Origin: Patiria pectinifera
Taxonomy: Eukaryota; Echinodermata; Asteroidea; Valvatida; Asterinidae
NCBI GenBank assembly: GCA_029964075.1
Contig: CM057147.1
Span: 13,599,513 to 13,663,512 of the forward strand
DNA length: 64,000 nucleotides
Direction: 5' to 3'
Shown here: positions 35,139 to 45,120 of the stretch, in pieces
Layout of the letters: every line of letters starts with the position of its first letter
Numbering within the stretch: the first letter of the stretch is position 1
The notes under the pieces: model-generated
Told to the model about the DNA's origin: nothing
Databases searched by the model: none
Seen by the model: only the letters and a program-made list of their open reading frames with translations
Translations under genes and position numbers: made by a program

Positions 35139-35275
35139 CCAAAGTTTTCTATTGTTCTACTAAGACGAGAAGTCCAAAGTTTTCTATTGTTCTACTAAGA
35201 CGAGAAGTCCAAAGTTTTATATTGTTCTACTAAGACGAGAAGTCCAAAGTTTTATATTGTTCTACTGAGACGTAT
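35139..35275 (+). repeat. 35-bp tandem repeat upstream of the SGNH ORF
   Basis: Starts at 35139, 35174, 35209 and 35244 of the unit beginning CCAAAGTTTTCTATTGTTCT and ending ACGAGAAGT. There are 3.8 copies, and the last two have TTTTAT in place of TTTTCT. It ends about 130 bp before the ORF's ATG. Confidence 0.9.
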
Positions 35276-35405
35276 TCTGTTTTATCTATAGTTATACTCT
35301 GTTTGTAAGAGTTAAGGAGTAAGATTGAACGCCTCTGATATTCTGCTGTTTATATTTGATATATTGAATTATAGATTGCTAGTTGTCAGCTTTTGTGCGT
35401 TAACT

Positions 35406-35951
35406 ATGGCTGCTGGAGGTTTTCGGCACATTTTCATGTATGGACACTCTTTTCCTGCTAGATTGCTAAGAAGGTCTCGAGATACGAGACAATCAATCAA
35501 GGAAATGCTTGACCTGTCTCCAGATGAGCCATGTAGTATTTACATTGAAGGTCATCCTGGTTTGTCATATGATCGCATATTTGCAAATCAGGATCACTAT
35601 ACACAGAAGCTGGTAGTTCGGCCAATTGATGTGTTGATATTAGATTTGGGGACCAACGACCTCTGTGCACCAGAGGGTACTCCAGAGGTAGTAGTGCAAC
35701 AAACTTGTAAGTTTCTAGACCACTTGTTGAAGGGGGGTAATGCACCCCGCCACATCGAATTACTAACGGTGATACAGAGATCGCGCATTGACAGAGCAGG
35801 TCAGGTCTCTCTCTCTACATTTAATCGTCGAGCTAGAAATTACAACGCTCAGATGAGTCATAATATTAGAGAGAAGTACACACAGGTGTTTCTTTATACC
35901 CAACGACGGATTAATTTTCCGAAATTTCTCGTCGATGGGTTTTCTCTATGA
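35406..35951 (+). CDS. SGNH-hydrolase-like protein of the retroelement
   Basis: An ORF of 181 residues from ATG 35406 (the open frame extends back to 35325 without a better start). The SGNH fold signatures are in order: FMYGHSFPARL with the candidate nucleophile Ser near residue 15, a Gly-containing block (GHPGLSYDRI) near 50, and LDLGTNDLC near 82-88 (block III G-x-N-D). The C-terminal block V, normally D-x-x-H, reads VDGFSL at 176-181 and lacks the His. TGA follows, and the same frame stays open to 36203, inside the right direct repeat. Relatives are lipases/esterases. SGNH-type domains are known in some retrotransposons (for example certain CR1-type and tyrosine-recombinase elements), but the role is unclear. 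With block V damaged, activity is doubtful. Confidence 0.7.
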   Translation: MAAGGFRHIFMYGHSFPARLLRRSRDTRQSIKEMLDLSPDEPCSIYIEGHPGLSYDRIFANQDHYTQKLVVRPIDVLILDLGTNDLCAPEGTPEVVVQQTCKFLDHLLKGGNAPRHIELLTVIQRSRIDRAGQVSLSTFNRRARNYNAQMSHNIREKYTQVFLYTQRRINFPKFLVDGFSL

Positions 35952-36377
35952 CACCGCGCGCTATTGCGTGCGGAGGGACTTTCCCTCAATGAGCAATACT
36001 TTCGCGTAAACTGGGCGATGAGAAATCCGGACATTTGTGCATGCGAAGAGGCCTACAATGTACATGTATGTCAGGAACTCGGGAGTGAATTTAAAACCGG
36101 GCATCCTAATGGGACGAAATTGTATAATTTTGGGGAATTAAAGTTCCAGGAATGCAGACGAGTGTACAGTCACCTCACTCCATGTATGCATGAGACATCA
36201 TAACTTTTATAGACTTGACTGACCCTGGGGGGTTTGTTTTGGGGGTTATTTTATGACCTACATGACCTAGCATCGTAATAAATAAAAGAGAAGTGATTGG
36301 TGTCATTCCAGCGTCATCTATGTTTCAGTACATGGACGAACCCCAACCCTAGAATGATAGTAGGGCAGGTCACCACA
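35937..36377 (+). repeat. Right direct repeat (candidate 3' LTR)
   Basis: Partner of 31548-31995. Read from the T at 35936 it would start TG and end CA (TGGG...CACCACA). It overlaps the 3' end of the SGNH frame: codons continue through LLRAEGLSLNEQYF to a stop at 36203. The left copy has the same reading but with a 1-base frameshift. Confidence 0.7.
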
Positions 36378-39280
36378 TTATTCACTCACAACATGCAGTC
36401 ATTGAACTCAGCTAGTTCATTATCCCCGGGAAAAAGTGCAATAAGCCTCTAGGGGAAAATGCAGTCCTGAGTTGTGTGTGGATATATCCTTCAAAAAAAG
36501 CATTTCACTTAGTACACCAAGAGGTGAATTGTATAAGGTCACGACGACCGGTCGTCGCGAGCAAGCGCTGTACATGTGCTGCAATCTGGCGTTGTAATGG
36601 AATAATGTATATACACTTGTTTGCAGATTGAACAGACAACTTGAATACATTTTCACCTGTTTAACCCCATCGTCTTTTTTTTAAAGTAGCTTGACGTGAG
36701 GTGGATGACTTTGATGATTGTAAAAATGTTGCTATAAAAAATGAGAATTGTATTTTATAATTTAATCGTTTCTTCAGCAAAAATAAATGCATGTTATATG
36801 TACTCCGATTTCATTGGCAAACTATTGCTAATTAGTAATAGGCTTGCCTTTTGTTAGGTACTCAGACCAATAGATACTGACTATTTGGTCTGGTAGTGAC
36901 CATTTCCGAAATTGCCCGAAGTTTGCCGAATGCATTTCGTCGACACTCTCGGATAGCGCCCGGGTATTTCCGGGTATATAAAATAGGTTTTCAGTACCTG
37001 TCATGCTTATTGAAAATTAAAAAAAGTGTTGATATTTAATATTCATTGCTTGCGCTTAACACAAGGTTGAGCAACTGTTCTGGGCTGTAGTACAAAATGC
37101 ACTAAAAAGACTTGTCTTATTTGTTGGACGCGTAAACGGGTCTTAATACCCGCTGGCATGTTAATCGCGAATTTTCCAGGTTGTCGTCTTTTATTTTTTT
37201 ATTTTTGCATGCCATCTAAAACGGAAATATTCATAAAATTTTAAGCAAAACCACTCCTTATGTAAGATAATAATTATACTTGTTCCAAAATTGTGTAAAA
37301 AATAAATACCCCAGGATAAAACAGATGGTATTGTGCAGTTTTTGTCGTCATAGATGAAGTATTTACCCAGGAAAAAAACGTCAAATGTTACACCTTTTTA
37401 GATGAGAACACCGTTTACCCAAATCTCGTTTTTAATAAGGCTTGCATTCAAAAGTTTCAGAGAGATGTAGTCCCGAACCGATAAAACAAATGCGACATTT
37501 CATGGTTCATTTTAAAGTTAAAGATATTGTGCTCGGCGTTACCATGGTAATGTATAGGTGTCACATTATCAGAATTCAATAATAAAGGCCAAACACGTAG
37601 CATCATGAATATTAAAAAATATAATCAGCTGGCTTGACAGAATTCGACACCAGATCGAGCGCATAGCCGGCCTGCAAATGTGAAAAACGCCGCGCGCAGT
37701 GAAGCGGTTAATCTGTCTGGGTCTTTGTTGACAAGCGTTCATGGTAATTGCCGTCTGGGTCTTTGTTGACAAGTAGTCATAGTAATTGCCACCTGTTCAG
37801 ACCGTTATCACGCGCCTATTACAAGGAGTTTGGCTTGAGTCGTTAAAGGGGTACTAGGTCCTAAAATCCCCCCCCCCCAAAAAAAAAAAAAAAAAAAACC
37901 CACAATGTCTTAATACCGTTCCCGAGAAAAGACGAAAAAATATCCTGTTGTTTACAACGCACACGACTGTGTACGAATACGCTTTTCCTGTCGTTCTCAG
38001 TCAATGTACGATATACACAGCACCGTGCTTGCGAACAGCAGTGACCAATCACCAATGCACACAATATGGTTTCTTACACGTTCGCAAAAGGCGAACACTT
38101 TACGGATGAAATTACAACTAGCATCCAAACAGCTCGACTTTTGGGGGCCCAAGACATTCTCGCACGCATAACACAGGAATAACACAAAAAACACCCAGTT
38201 TTGAAAGCCAAAGGCTAGTTCTGTGGATGTTAATATCCTACTTTTAAATGTTCTTTCTGATCAACATCATTTCGTTCAAAGCGCGTTTTGTAGCCCAATT
38301 GAGCTGTTCAAGGACAAAGTTCCCCTTAATCCTTGTGTAGGATCCATGGCATGACCAATAGCTCCATGGTTAGAGCGTCGGGTAATTTCCACGTCAGGAA
38401 ACCAGACTACCTTGCCGATAGTCGACCTGGATCTGAAAGCCTCCGTTAAGTCGCCGCAACGAGGAACTATACCTCGCTGCGTCAGTTAACAGTGGAAGAG
38501 GCGAGATAATTCTTTGAAGTTGTCATGACCCTTGAACTTCCGTTACACAGAAACGAAATACTTCAACCATGTCTTGTTTATTTTATCACTGACAGAATTT
38601 GAAAATTCGACCAACATTTTAGGTGGACTGTTTCCCTCCCCCCCCCCTAAAATATGGGACCTAGCTCCTATTTAAAGTCATTGCTTGAATCACCTCTGCG
38701 CACGCATTGTGATTGTTTATTTTCAAATCGCTGTTTAGCAGCTCCGTGTATGGACGGTGATTGAACACACGATTATCAAAAAAAAATTCACTCTAGTCTT
38801 GTCTTACCACAAAGAGTACGCAAAATCATCAGTGTCTCAGGTGAAGGTAACTTTCAAGCATTTCAAATGCATATATTTTACATACTGAACAGTAATATCT
38901 TTCTCTTTTTTAATATTTGTCAGAGACACTTTCGAAATCAGCAAAAATCGAAGCCCATCTCCTCCGAAATTGTACATTCGTGGCGCGGCCTATTGCCATT
39001 TTGCAGTAGGCTGGTTGCGGGCAAACATTACCGTTGTGATTTCCAAATCAGGAGGCGGGATTTAGTTCTGTGCAGGTCATGCATATCATTTGCATACATC
39101 AGGAGGGATACCTCTTGATGGATGCAAGATTTACCGCTAGCTACCTGTCCCCATATTTGAAGTCCGAATGACAATGGAGAGAGGGGACCAGACTACATTT
39201 TAGGCTCATTGGCATTACCAATGTACGTACTTCTAGAAATTTACCTAAGAGGGGTGGTCCTCCGATGGGGCGTGAGACCA
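36378..39280. other. Unassigned stretch
   Basis: No recognisable coding exon. 37713-37790 contains a 38-bp direct repeat (GTCTGGGTCTTTGTTGACAA twice). GACGACCGGTCGTCG near 36541 is a short perfect palindrome. CAGGCGGATCCAG at 39284 resembles a hAT-type terminus without a partner. Confidence 0.4.
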
Positions 39281-39960
39281 CAGGCGGATCCAGACCCAAA
39301 TTTGGTGGGCCAAGTGACCGGCCGGCCTTTTTTTTATACGCCCAGTACAATTTTTTTAAGAACCGACCTTTTGTCTAAAAATTATCTAAGCCCTGTTTTG
39401 TTTAACAACAAAGTAACGTGTTTGTTACATTTTGTGGCTAAGAATTCCAATTCACAAAATGAAAAATCTTTAATCCATTTTTTTTTGGGCTCCAATTTGG
39501 AAAATCTATAACGAAAAGTCCTTGTAATAATTCGTGCCCTCACTTAGTCTCAAACCAAGTTTCATATCAAAAAACGGCAAACGTTCAAACCTATACAACT
39601 CACTTTTCTTTAAATCCCATTTTTCCAGTTTAGCTGTTTTGCCATAAAAGGGCCGCCTTAGAATCAGGTGTTTTTCGTCAGGCTGCCAGTGTTTTCAATA
39701 TCAATTACTTTTTATATTATTTATAAATTGGAAGGACCACTTGAACGTTTAGTCGGCACACCTCCGACGAGTTTCTTTTGTAACTATTGTTAGACTGAGA
39801 AAAGACAGAACAAATCCCGGCCGCTTAAGAAAATGCCTTTAAACCGTCGTCAACACGCTACAGAACATCTATTTATGCCAGTATTGTTAGATTATGAAAG
39901 AGGCAAACAGACACAATATATACGGACTAATACTGGAAATTCCCCTGAAATCCCGCAGTA

Positions 39961-40635
39961 CAGGGTAAGTCAAAAAAAGTGGAACCCAAACCCCCCAAAA
40001 TATATTTCATATTTACAAAAAAATATGTAGCACCAAACATAATATCGACTGGAATGTCCATTTCATAAGCTACTTTTAGATGAAATAATACTGAATATGC
40101 TCAATCCGTTCAAAGAATATCACCGTTTAAGCGCACTGACCCCAAAACCTGTTTCGCCCCCCCCCCCAAAAAAGTGGTTTATTGTGATTTTTGATTGTTT
40201 AGAACAACAAAGAAAATGACACAGAATACTTGTTTCAACAACTGTCCAAAACTGTAGTGCACCATATCTTTATTAACAACCCTGGTTAATAGGCAAACAA
40301 TATGATTTATAAAATCCATTTTTTTTTAAGACGGGCCTTCAAAAGGACTTTGTTCCATTTTTGTTTTTACTTTTAAAAAGAGGTTTTTTCGCTGGTGATC
40401 CTTGAAGACAATTGTGACGACGATTCTTGAAATCGCATTAAATTTTGGACGACAGAGGTTTCAGGGTCATTGCGTTTAAATGGTGATATTCTTTGAACTG
40501 ATTAAGCAATTTCAGCAAAATAAGTAGCTTATTAAATTGGCTTTCCAGTCATTATTATGTTTGGTGCTACTCATTTTTTTTTGTATGAAGTATAATTGTT
40601 GGGGTTTGGGTTCCGCTTTTTTTTGACTCACCCTG
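39961..40635. mobile_element. Tc1/mariner-type MITE with about 190-bp inverted ends
   Basis: The ends CAGGGTAAGTC and GACTCACCCTG are flanked by TA (39959-39960 and 40636-40637). The arms pair over about 190 bp, including GTGGAACCCAAACC, TAGCACCAAACATAAT and TTCAAAGAATATCACC. The TA duplication and CAGGG start fit Tc1/mariner. The interior carries no transposase. Confidence 0.85.
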
Positions 40636-40933
40636 TAGTAGTTATATTTGAATGCGAAGTTTACTCAAAGACACTCGATCGCCTAGTCTGCACTCAACCG
40701 GCCGTTTGTGTTCTAATTATTATAGAAAAGTCAATTGGCTCCTAAACACGCTTTAGTTGAACCTTAAAGAGCCCATTTTACCTATCACAGCCCGACAGCC
40801 GGGGATAGTTTCTCCCTTGAGAACTCGATGGTGCAATGACAACTTTAATTGCCATGTTTTTACAAGGAGATTCTGCAATGTCTTATTAGGTACTATTAAA
40901 GTTCTAAGAATGGCTGGGTTGGGCCTGGCTTTT

Positions 40934-41775
40934 GGAAGAAAGTGATGGCGATACGGAGCGTCCCAAAACTGCAATTTCCTTAAATTATATTAAAGTCGTT
41001 CTTTCGCGGTTCCTGTCAATATTCGAAATTCTTGTATCACATATCATGGCAAAATAGTGGACGAGATTTCATTTTAATGCAAAGTAATCACCTTGATTTT
41101 TCCTCCTTACAATAACTTTGTTTACATCGCGAATGGACATAAATCGGCGCGTATTTTTTTGCAGCATGCATCGTATTTTAACCAATCACATTACGCACCC
41201 TAACATGAATATTTATCACGATGTGTAGATGGAAGACACTTAGGTTCTTGTAGTGTTTTCCCTTCAATTAAACTCATCCCAACTAACAAAAATATTTGAT
41301 GAAAATAGAAGTTGGTTTGAACCACAGATCTTGCGATTCATAGTTCATTTCACTATCCACTTGGCCAGTGTGGCAGCTCGACGAAAGCCGTTCTTTGAAA
41401 TGATTTAATTTACATGCATGACCGAGTGATGGCAATGGTGTGACGTCCTTGTTATTTTCTTATGAAGATCCATTGACGATGTGTGTTGCAGATAAAAACG
41501 CCGCAGTCGGCGTGCGGTGAGCGGTGTTTGTATAGCGCGCCCTCTTTTGGAAGAAATTGATGACGATAAAATACGAAGTGTCCCAAAAATGCGATTTCCT
41601 TAAATTATATTAAATTCATTCTTTCACTGTTCCTGTCAATATTCGATATTCTTGTGTCAAATATAATGGCAAAATATTGGACGAGATTTCATTTTAATGC
41701 AAAGTGTTTATCTTGAGATTTCGTCGTTACAATAACTTTGTTCACATCGCAAATGGACAGAAGTAGGCGCGTGGT
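40934..41775 (+). repeat. Direct duplication of about 220 bp (two copies, 615 bp apart)
   Basis: Copies at about 40934-41150 and 41549-41775 share TGGAAGAAA, ATTTCCTTAAATTATATTAA, GACGAGATTTCATTTTAATG and CAATAACTTTGTT, in the same order and orientation. Both end in a GGCGCGT word. Non-coding. Confidence 0.75.
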
Positions 41776-43040
41776 GAGCAGCAGGCGCGGTTCTAGAGCC
41801 AATATTTTTTGGGGCCTAGCAAGGTGGATCCAAAAAATGTTCAGGGAGGCGTGCTGAATTGTAGACCGGTTATTTTCTCCGGCCTCTGAAAATCAATACA
41901 AGGGAGGGGTGTGTGTGTGTGGGGGACTCGTGTCATATTTTCAATGGAGAGCGCTGATAAAATCCTACAATCAGGCACACTATATTAACTAAAAGTGTAC
42001 AAATGCACCCTTCTCATTTAGGGGAGACCGTTCCCATGTTCGTCAAATTCTTACATTTTAATTGCTATGTGACATCAAACGAAGTAATCCAACGACATTC
42101 AGTTAGTGAATTAATTCTTCACAAACTTCAAGTTATTAACTGCCACTATGCATATGCTAGACAATAATTCGGCTCTCTCAGAGCGCGGTGGGTTCATTTG
42201 GGCGCAAAATAAAATGCCTTTATCATAGGGGGGGGGGCAGACGCCCCAAAACGGAATAAACTGTTGTTGTTTTTTATCGTTAAACCAATCATAGTCTACA
42301 CATTGAAAAATTGATAGGAGAAAAAAGTCATTTTTTAAGAGCATGGGTATACAACTTTATCAAGACAAAGAAACAAATCTTCTGCCAGAAATGGTATATA
42401 AAATAAATTATGTAGCAATGCATCTGGGTATACTACCACTTATTCAGTTCTAAAAAAACATGGTGTGTATAAGATAATCCGAAGTTAAATTATACAATTC
42501 TAAATTAACATAGTGACTAATCAGATTGAAATGTTCCAATGTTTCTGATCACAGTGTGAAACAAATGTCTTAAGAAGCTTCTTGGGTTAAGGACAGTAAT
42601 GGAACCACCCGTATGGTGTTTTTCTGGGGGGTTTTGGGTGTTTTTTTTTTCTTTTGTTATTTTGAGATCAAGTAGGGATTGTCTTTCACAGACAATTGGC
42701 GATGAACATTCAACATTGCCAAGAACTCCCCACCCATGCATTACGATTTAATAAGTGCACAGTTACCGCACATTACTGAGTGGTCAGACATTGAATATGT
42801 GCTTAGAATGCATACAAAAAAAATTACTATAATACTTTTCCATGTAACAATCCACTATCTGGATGCCATTTTGGCAAAGTGTTGACTTTTAAAATAGTTT
42901 TACGAAATAAAATCCTCACAACGTCACCGTTTCATTTTAATATTCATATGAAATAATTATTTAGTTTACTGAAAACCGTTAAAACCACCCATACTTTTCT
43001 TACACATTGGAATAGTAATCTCAACTTTGAAAAGTGTGCA
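41776..43040. other. Unassigned stretch
   Basis: Poly-G/T tracts and AT-rich sequence. The minus-strand ORFs at 42111-42344 and 42517-42741 have no recognisable domains. Parts of 42330-42745 weakly resemble 62950-63600, but I could not establish real homology. Confidence 0.3.
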
Positions 43041-43059
43041 ATATGTTCGCATACCATGG

Positions 43060-43570
43060 GATTTAAGTGGAATCATATAGAAGCAAAAAGTCCGTTTTTG
43101 TAATCGTTGCTTGTAACAAATACCTATGATAGTGATTGACCGTTGCATGAGGGCGGTATTGAAGAAGGCCATATACCATCTATGAAACTGAACTTCACTT
43201 GTTTGATCCTCGCTAAATTTGCAAAGAGGTTTGGGTGGTTCTCCAGGGTCTTCCTCAACCTTTCGAAGGTTGCAGGTAAGATATTGCGCTCTTCTTGGTG
43301 AGGATAAGGTGTTGTTGGTGCGTACCAAGCACTGACGAACAGGTGGCGAGGGCAGGTGTTTTCTTCCTTCAGAAGGAGATGAGAAACTTCAACCGCGATC
43401 AGACTGCCCATTCTGTGACCAAAAAAAAATAGGAAGGGAAAGTCTGAAAGATGTGATACGGACTCATCGTGGACAAGCTGCGCAATTTCGCTCATGTCTG
43501 TCTGTGGTTGCTCGCTTTCACGCCCTTCCCAGTCTGGCAGTTGAAGGGTGGAGCCGTGTGAAGGACTGCG
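43060..43570 (-). pseudogene. Type II thioesterase (OLAH/GrsT-like) fragment, catalytic Ser lost
   Basis: An alpha/beta-hydrolase thioesterase of the kind that frees or edits acyl chains on fatty-acid or polyketide synthases. On the minus strand the reading begins around LQLPDWEGRESEQPQTDMSE (about 43550-43490). It continues with FPFLFFFGHRMGSLIAVEV, the nucleophile elbow, then CPRHLFVSAWYAPTTPYPHQ. The family motif G-H-S-x-G reads G-H-R-M-G here: the Ser codon is AGA (plus strand 43412-43414). Downstream, the helix expected to read like ALMQxxITII is in a different frame from the upstream part, implying a frameshift near 43180. Only one exon is visible; dispersed repeat DNA begins just upstream at about 43600. 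Probably a decayed or truncated copy. A catalytically dead paralogue is less likely. Confidence 0.6.
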
Positions 43571-43599
43571 AACTCGTATTCTGTGAAATTTTGATGAAA

Positions 43600-45080
43600 T
43601 TAGGCCCTAAAATGGTATTAATTTGCAATGGAGCGAAGGCGTCCATCTTCAAAATGGTGATGGGCTTTAGGACTACTTTTAGGGGTGTCTATCTTGGATT
43701 GAATTTTCTCCTTTAAGTCATTGGTTAACCCCCAAAAAATTGAACGGAAAATGGAAGATGATAAAGAGGGCTTGATGTGTGTCTCAAACACCTTTGAGAG
43801 TTGTGATTATTTTCATAATTTGGGGAAGTGAGCGTATGTAGCACTGAGGTCTATGTCAGTCCATTTACTAGTCCAAGGGCGGTTCCGCAACAAATGCTCC
43901 CAAAAGGACCTGATAGGCCATCAGCCGATAACATCAATATTGAGAAAAAAAGAAGGGGTAATTTGTGGCTTGAAAGGAGCTAAAACTCATTTTACGCCCG
44001 GTGGGGGCGCCCTACAGCTGGCAGAGGCGTACAGAAGGCCTAGTTTCAGGCCTGATATCGAACTCAGAGTATTTTTTTCTACCGGATGTTTTGATACAAT
44101 ATCGGTTATGGATCCTCTCTTTTGCTGTACAAGTGGTTTGGGGAAAAATAGCGACATTTCGGGTATAGTTAAGGGTGTAGACCTGTAAATAGGCCCAAAA
44201 CTGCCCAAGTGAGCCAAATCACGATTGGAAGTTGCCCTCAAATTCTTTGTTATTAGAACATTCTGTCTGTGGGCCATGAACGTGAAGATGGTTGGAAGCA
44301 GTTCACAGCAGTTCGAGCTTTTATTTCTGTTAAATGTGGATGAACAGGGGCGGATTCTGTAATTTTTACGCCAATTCTGAAGTGTACACATGTTTTTTCC
44401 CCCCTGAAACTTTACCTCCGTAAAATCAAAAACTGGGGGAGGGAGGGGGGGGGGTACCGTAATTAAATAGGGGCGCTGTTCAAATTCGACGATAATTAAC
44501 ACTAGATAACAGAATGGTGTACAAATATCTCCTATCTAAGCTGCCTTTGTCTGTATTTTTGAACAGGTGGACATTATACCAGTGTAATTTTTGTTTGCCT
44601 GTCAGAGCAGGGGGTGGGGGGTTCGCAATATTTTTTAAGGAATTGCTATAAAAAATTAATATATAAATTTGACAGAGCTTGGTTTGTTGTTACCCCCCCC
44701 CCATCCGAATTGGGACATAAAATTGCTATATTTTGCAATGGAGCGCAGCTTTCATTTTTCAAATTGGCGATGGGTATCATAATTATCTACTTTCCGGGGT
44801 GATCATCTTTGGATGAAATTTTCTCCCCGGTGTCATCGAATTATTGAACAAAATGGAACAAACAATAAAGATGAGGAAATAAGCTTGAATTTGATGGGTG
44901 TTCTCAAACACCTTGGAGATTTGTGAGTATTTTTTGATAATTTCTTTTGGGAATTGCGCGTAATTATCACTGAGGTATAGGTCTATGAGAGTCGATATGC
45001 AGGTTTGTGCATGGAATCCATAGCGCTCACACGGACATGGCGCCTGTAGATTAACTTCCACACAGTAACATGTACATGTA
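43600..45080 (+). repeat. Two copies of the dispersed repeat also seen at 16840-17430
   Basis: Copy one (about 43600-44200) and copy two (about 44690-45080) both run ATTTGCAATGGAGC, GGCGATGGG/GGTGATGGG, a GGGGTG near GATGAAATTTTCTCC-like word, then TGTGTCTCAAACACC/TGTTCTCAAACACC and a CACTGAGG word followed by TCTATG. Non-coding on both strands. Confidence 0.6.
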
Positions 45081-45120
45081 GATGGTGTCCGCACGATGGA
45101 GATTTTCACAGCTGGACCGG

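Larger units (their letters stand above)
31548..36377 (+). mobile_element. Decayed LTR-type retroelement with SGNH hydrolase ORF
   Basis: Two direct repeats (31548-31995 and 35937-36377, roughly 97% alike by eye) bracket a gag-like ORF with a CCHC knuckle, a retropepsin-like region, a short polyprotein-tail-like segment (about 34200-34310, ending LRRSKRIQERQ), a 35-bp tandem array and an SGNH-hydrolase ORF. No reverse transcriptase, RNase H or integrase was seen between protease and tail, so pol appears deleted. A TGG-starting primer-site-like sequence follows the left repeat. No target duplication and no clear polypurine tract were found, so the outer borders are uncertain. Confidence 0.7.

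Noticed and set aside
35139..35275. CRISPR-like array
   Set aside because: Contiguous 35-bp units with no spacers, in animal DNA; simple tandem repeat.
42330..42745. Homology to 62950-63600
   Set aside because: A few similar phrases in similar order, but too diverged to claim by eye.
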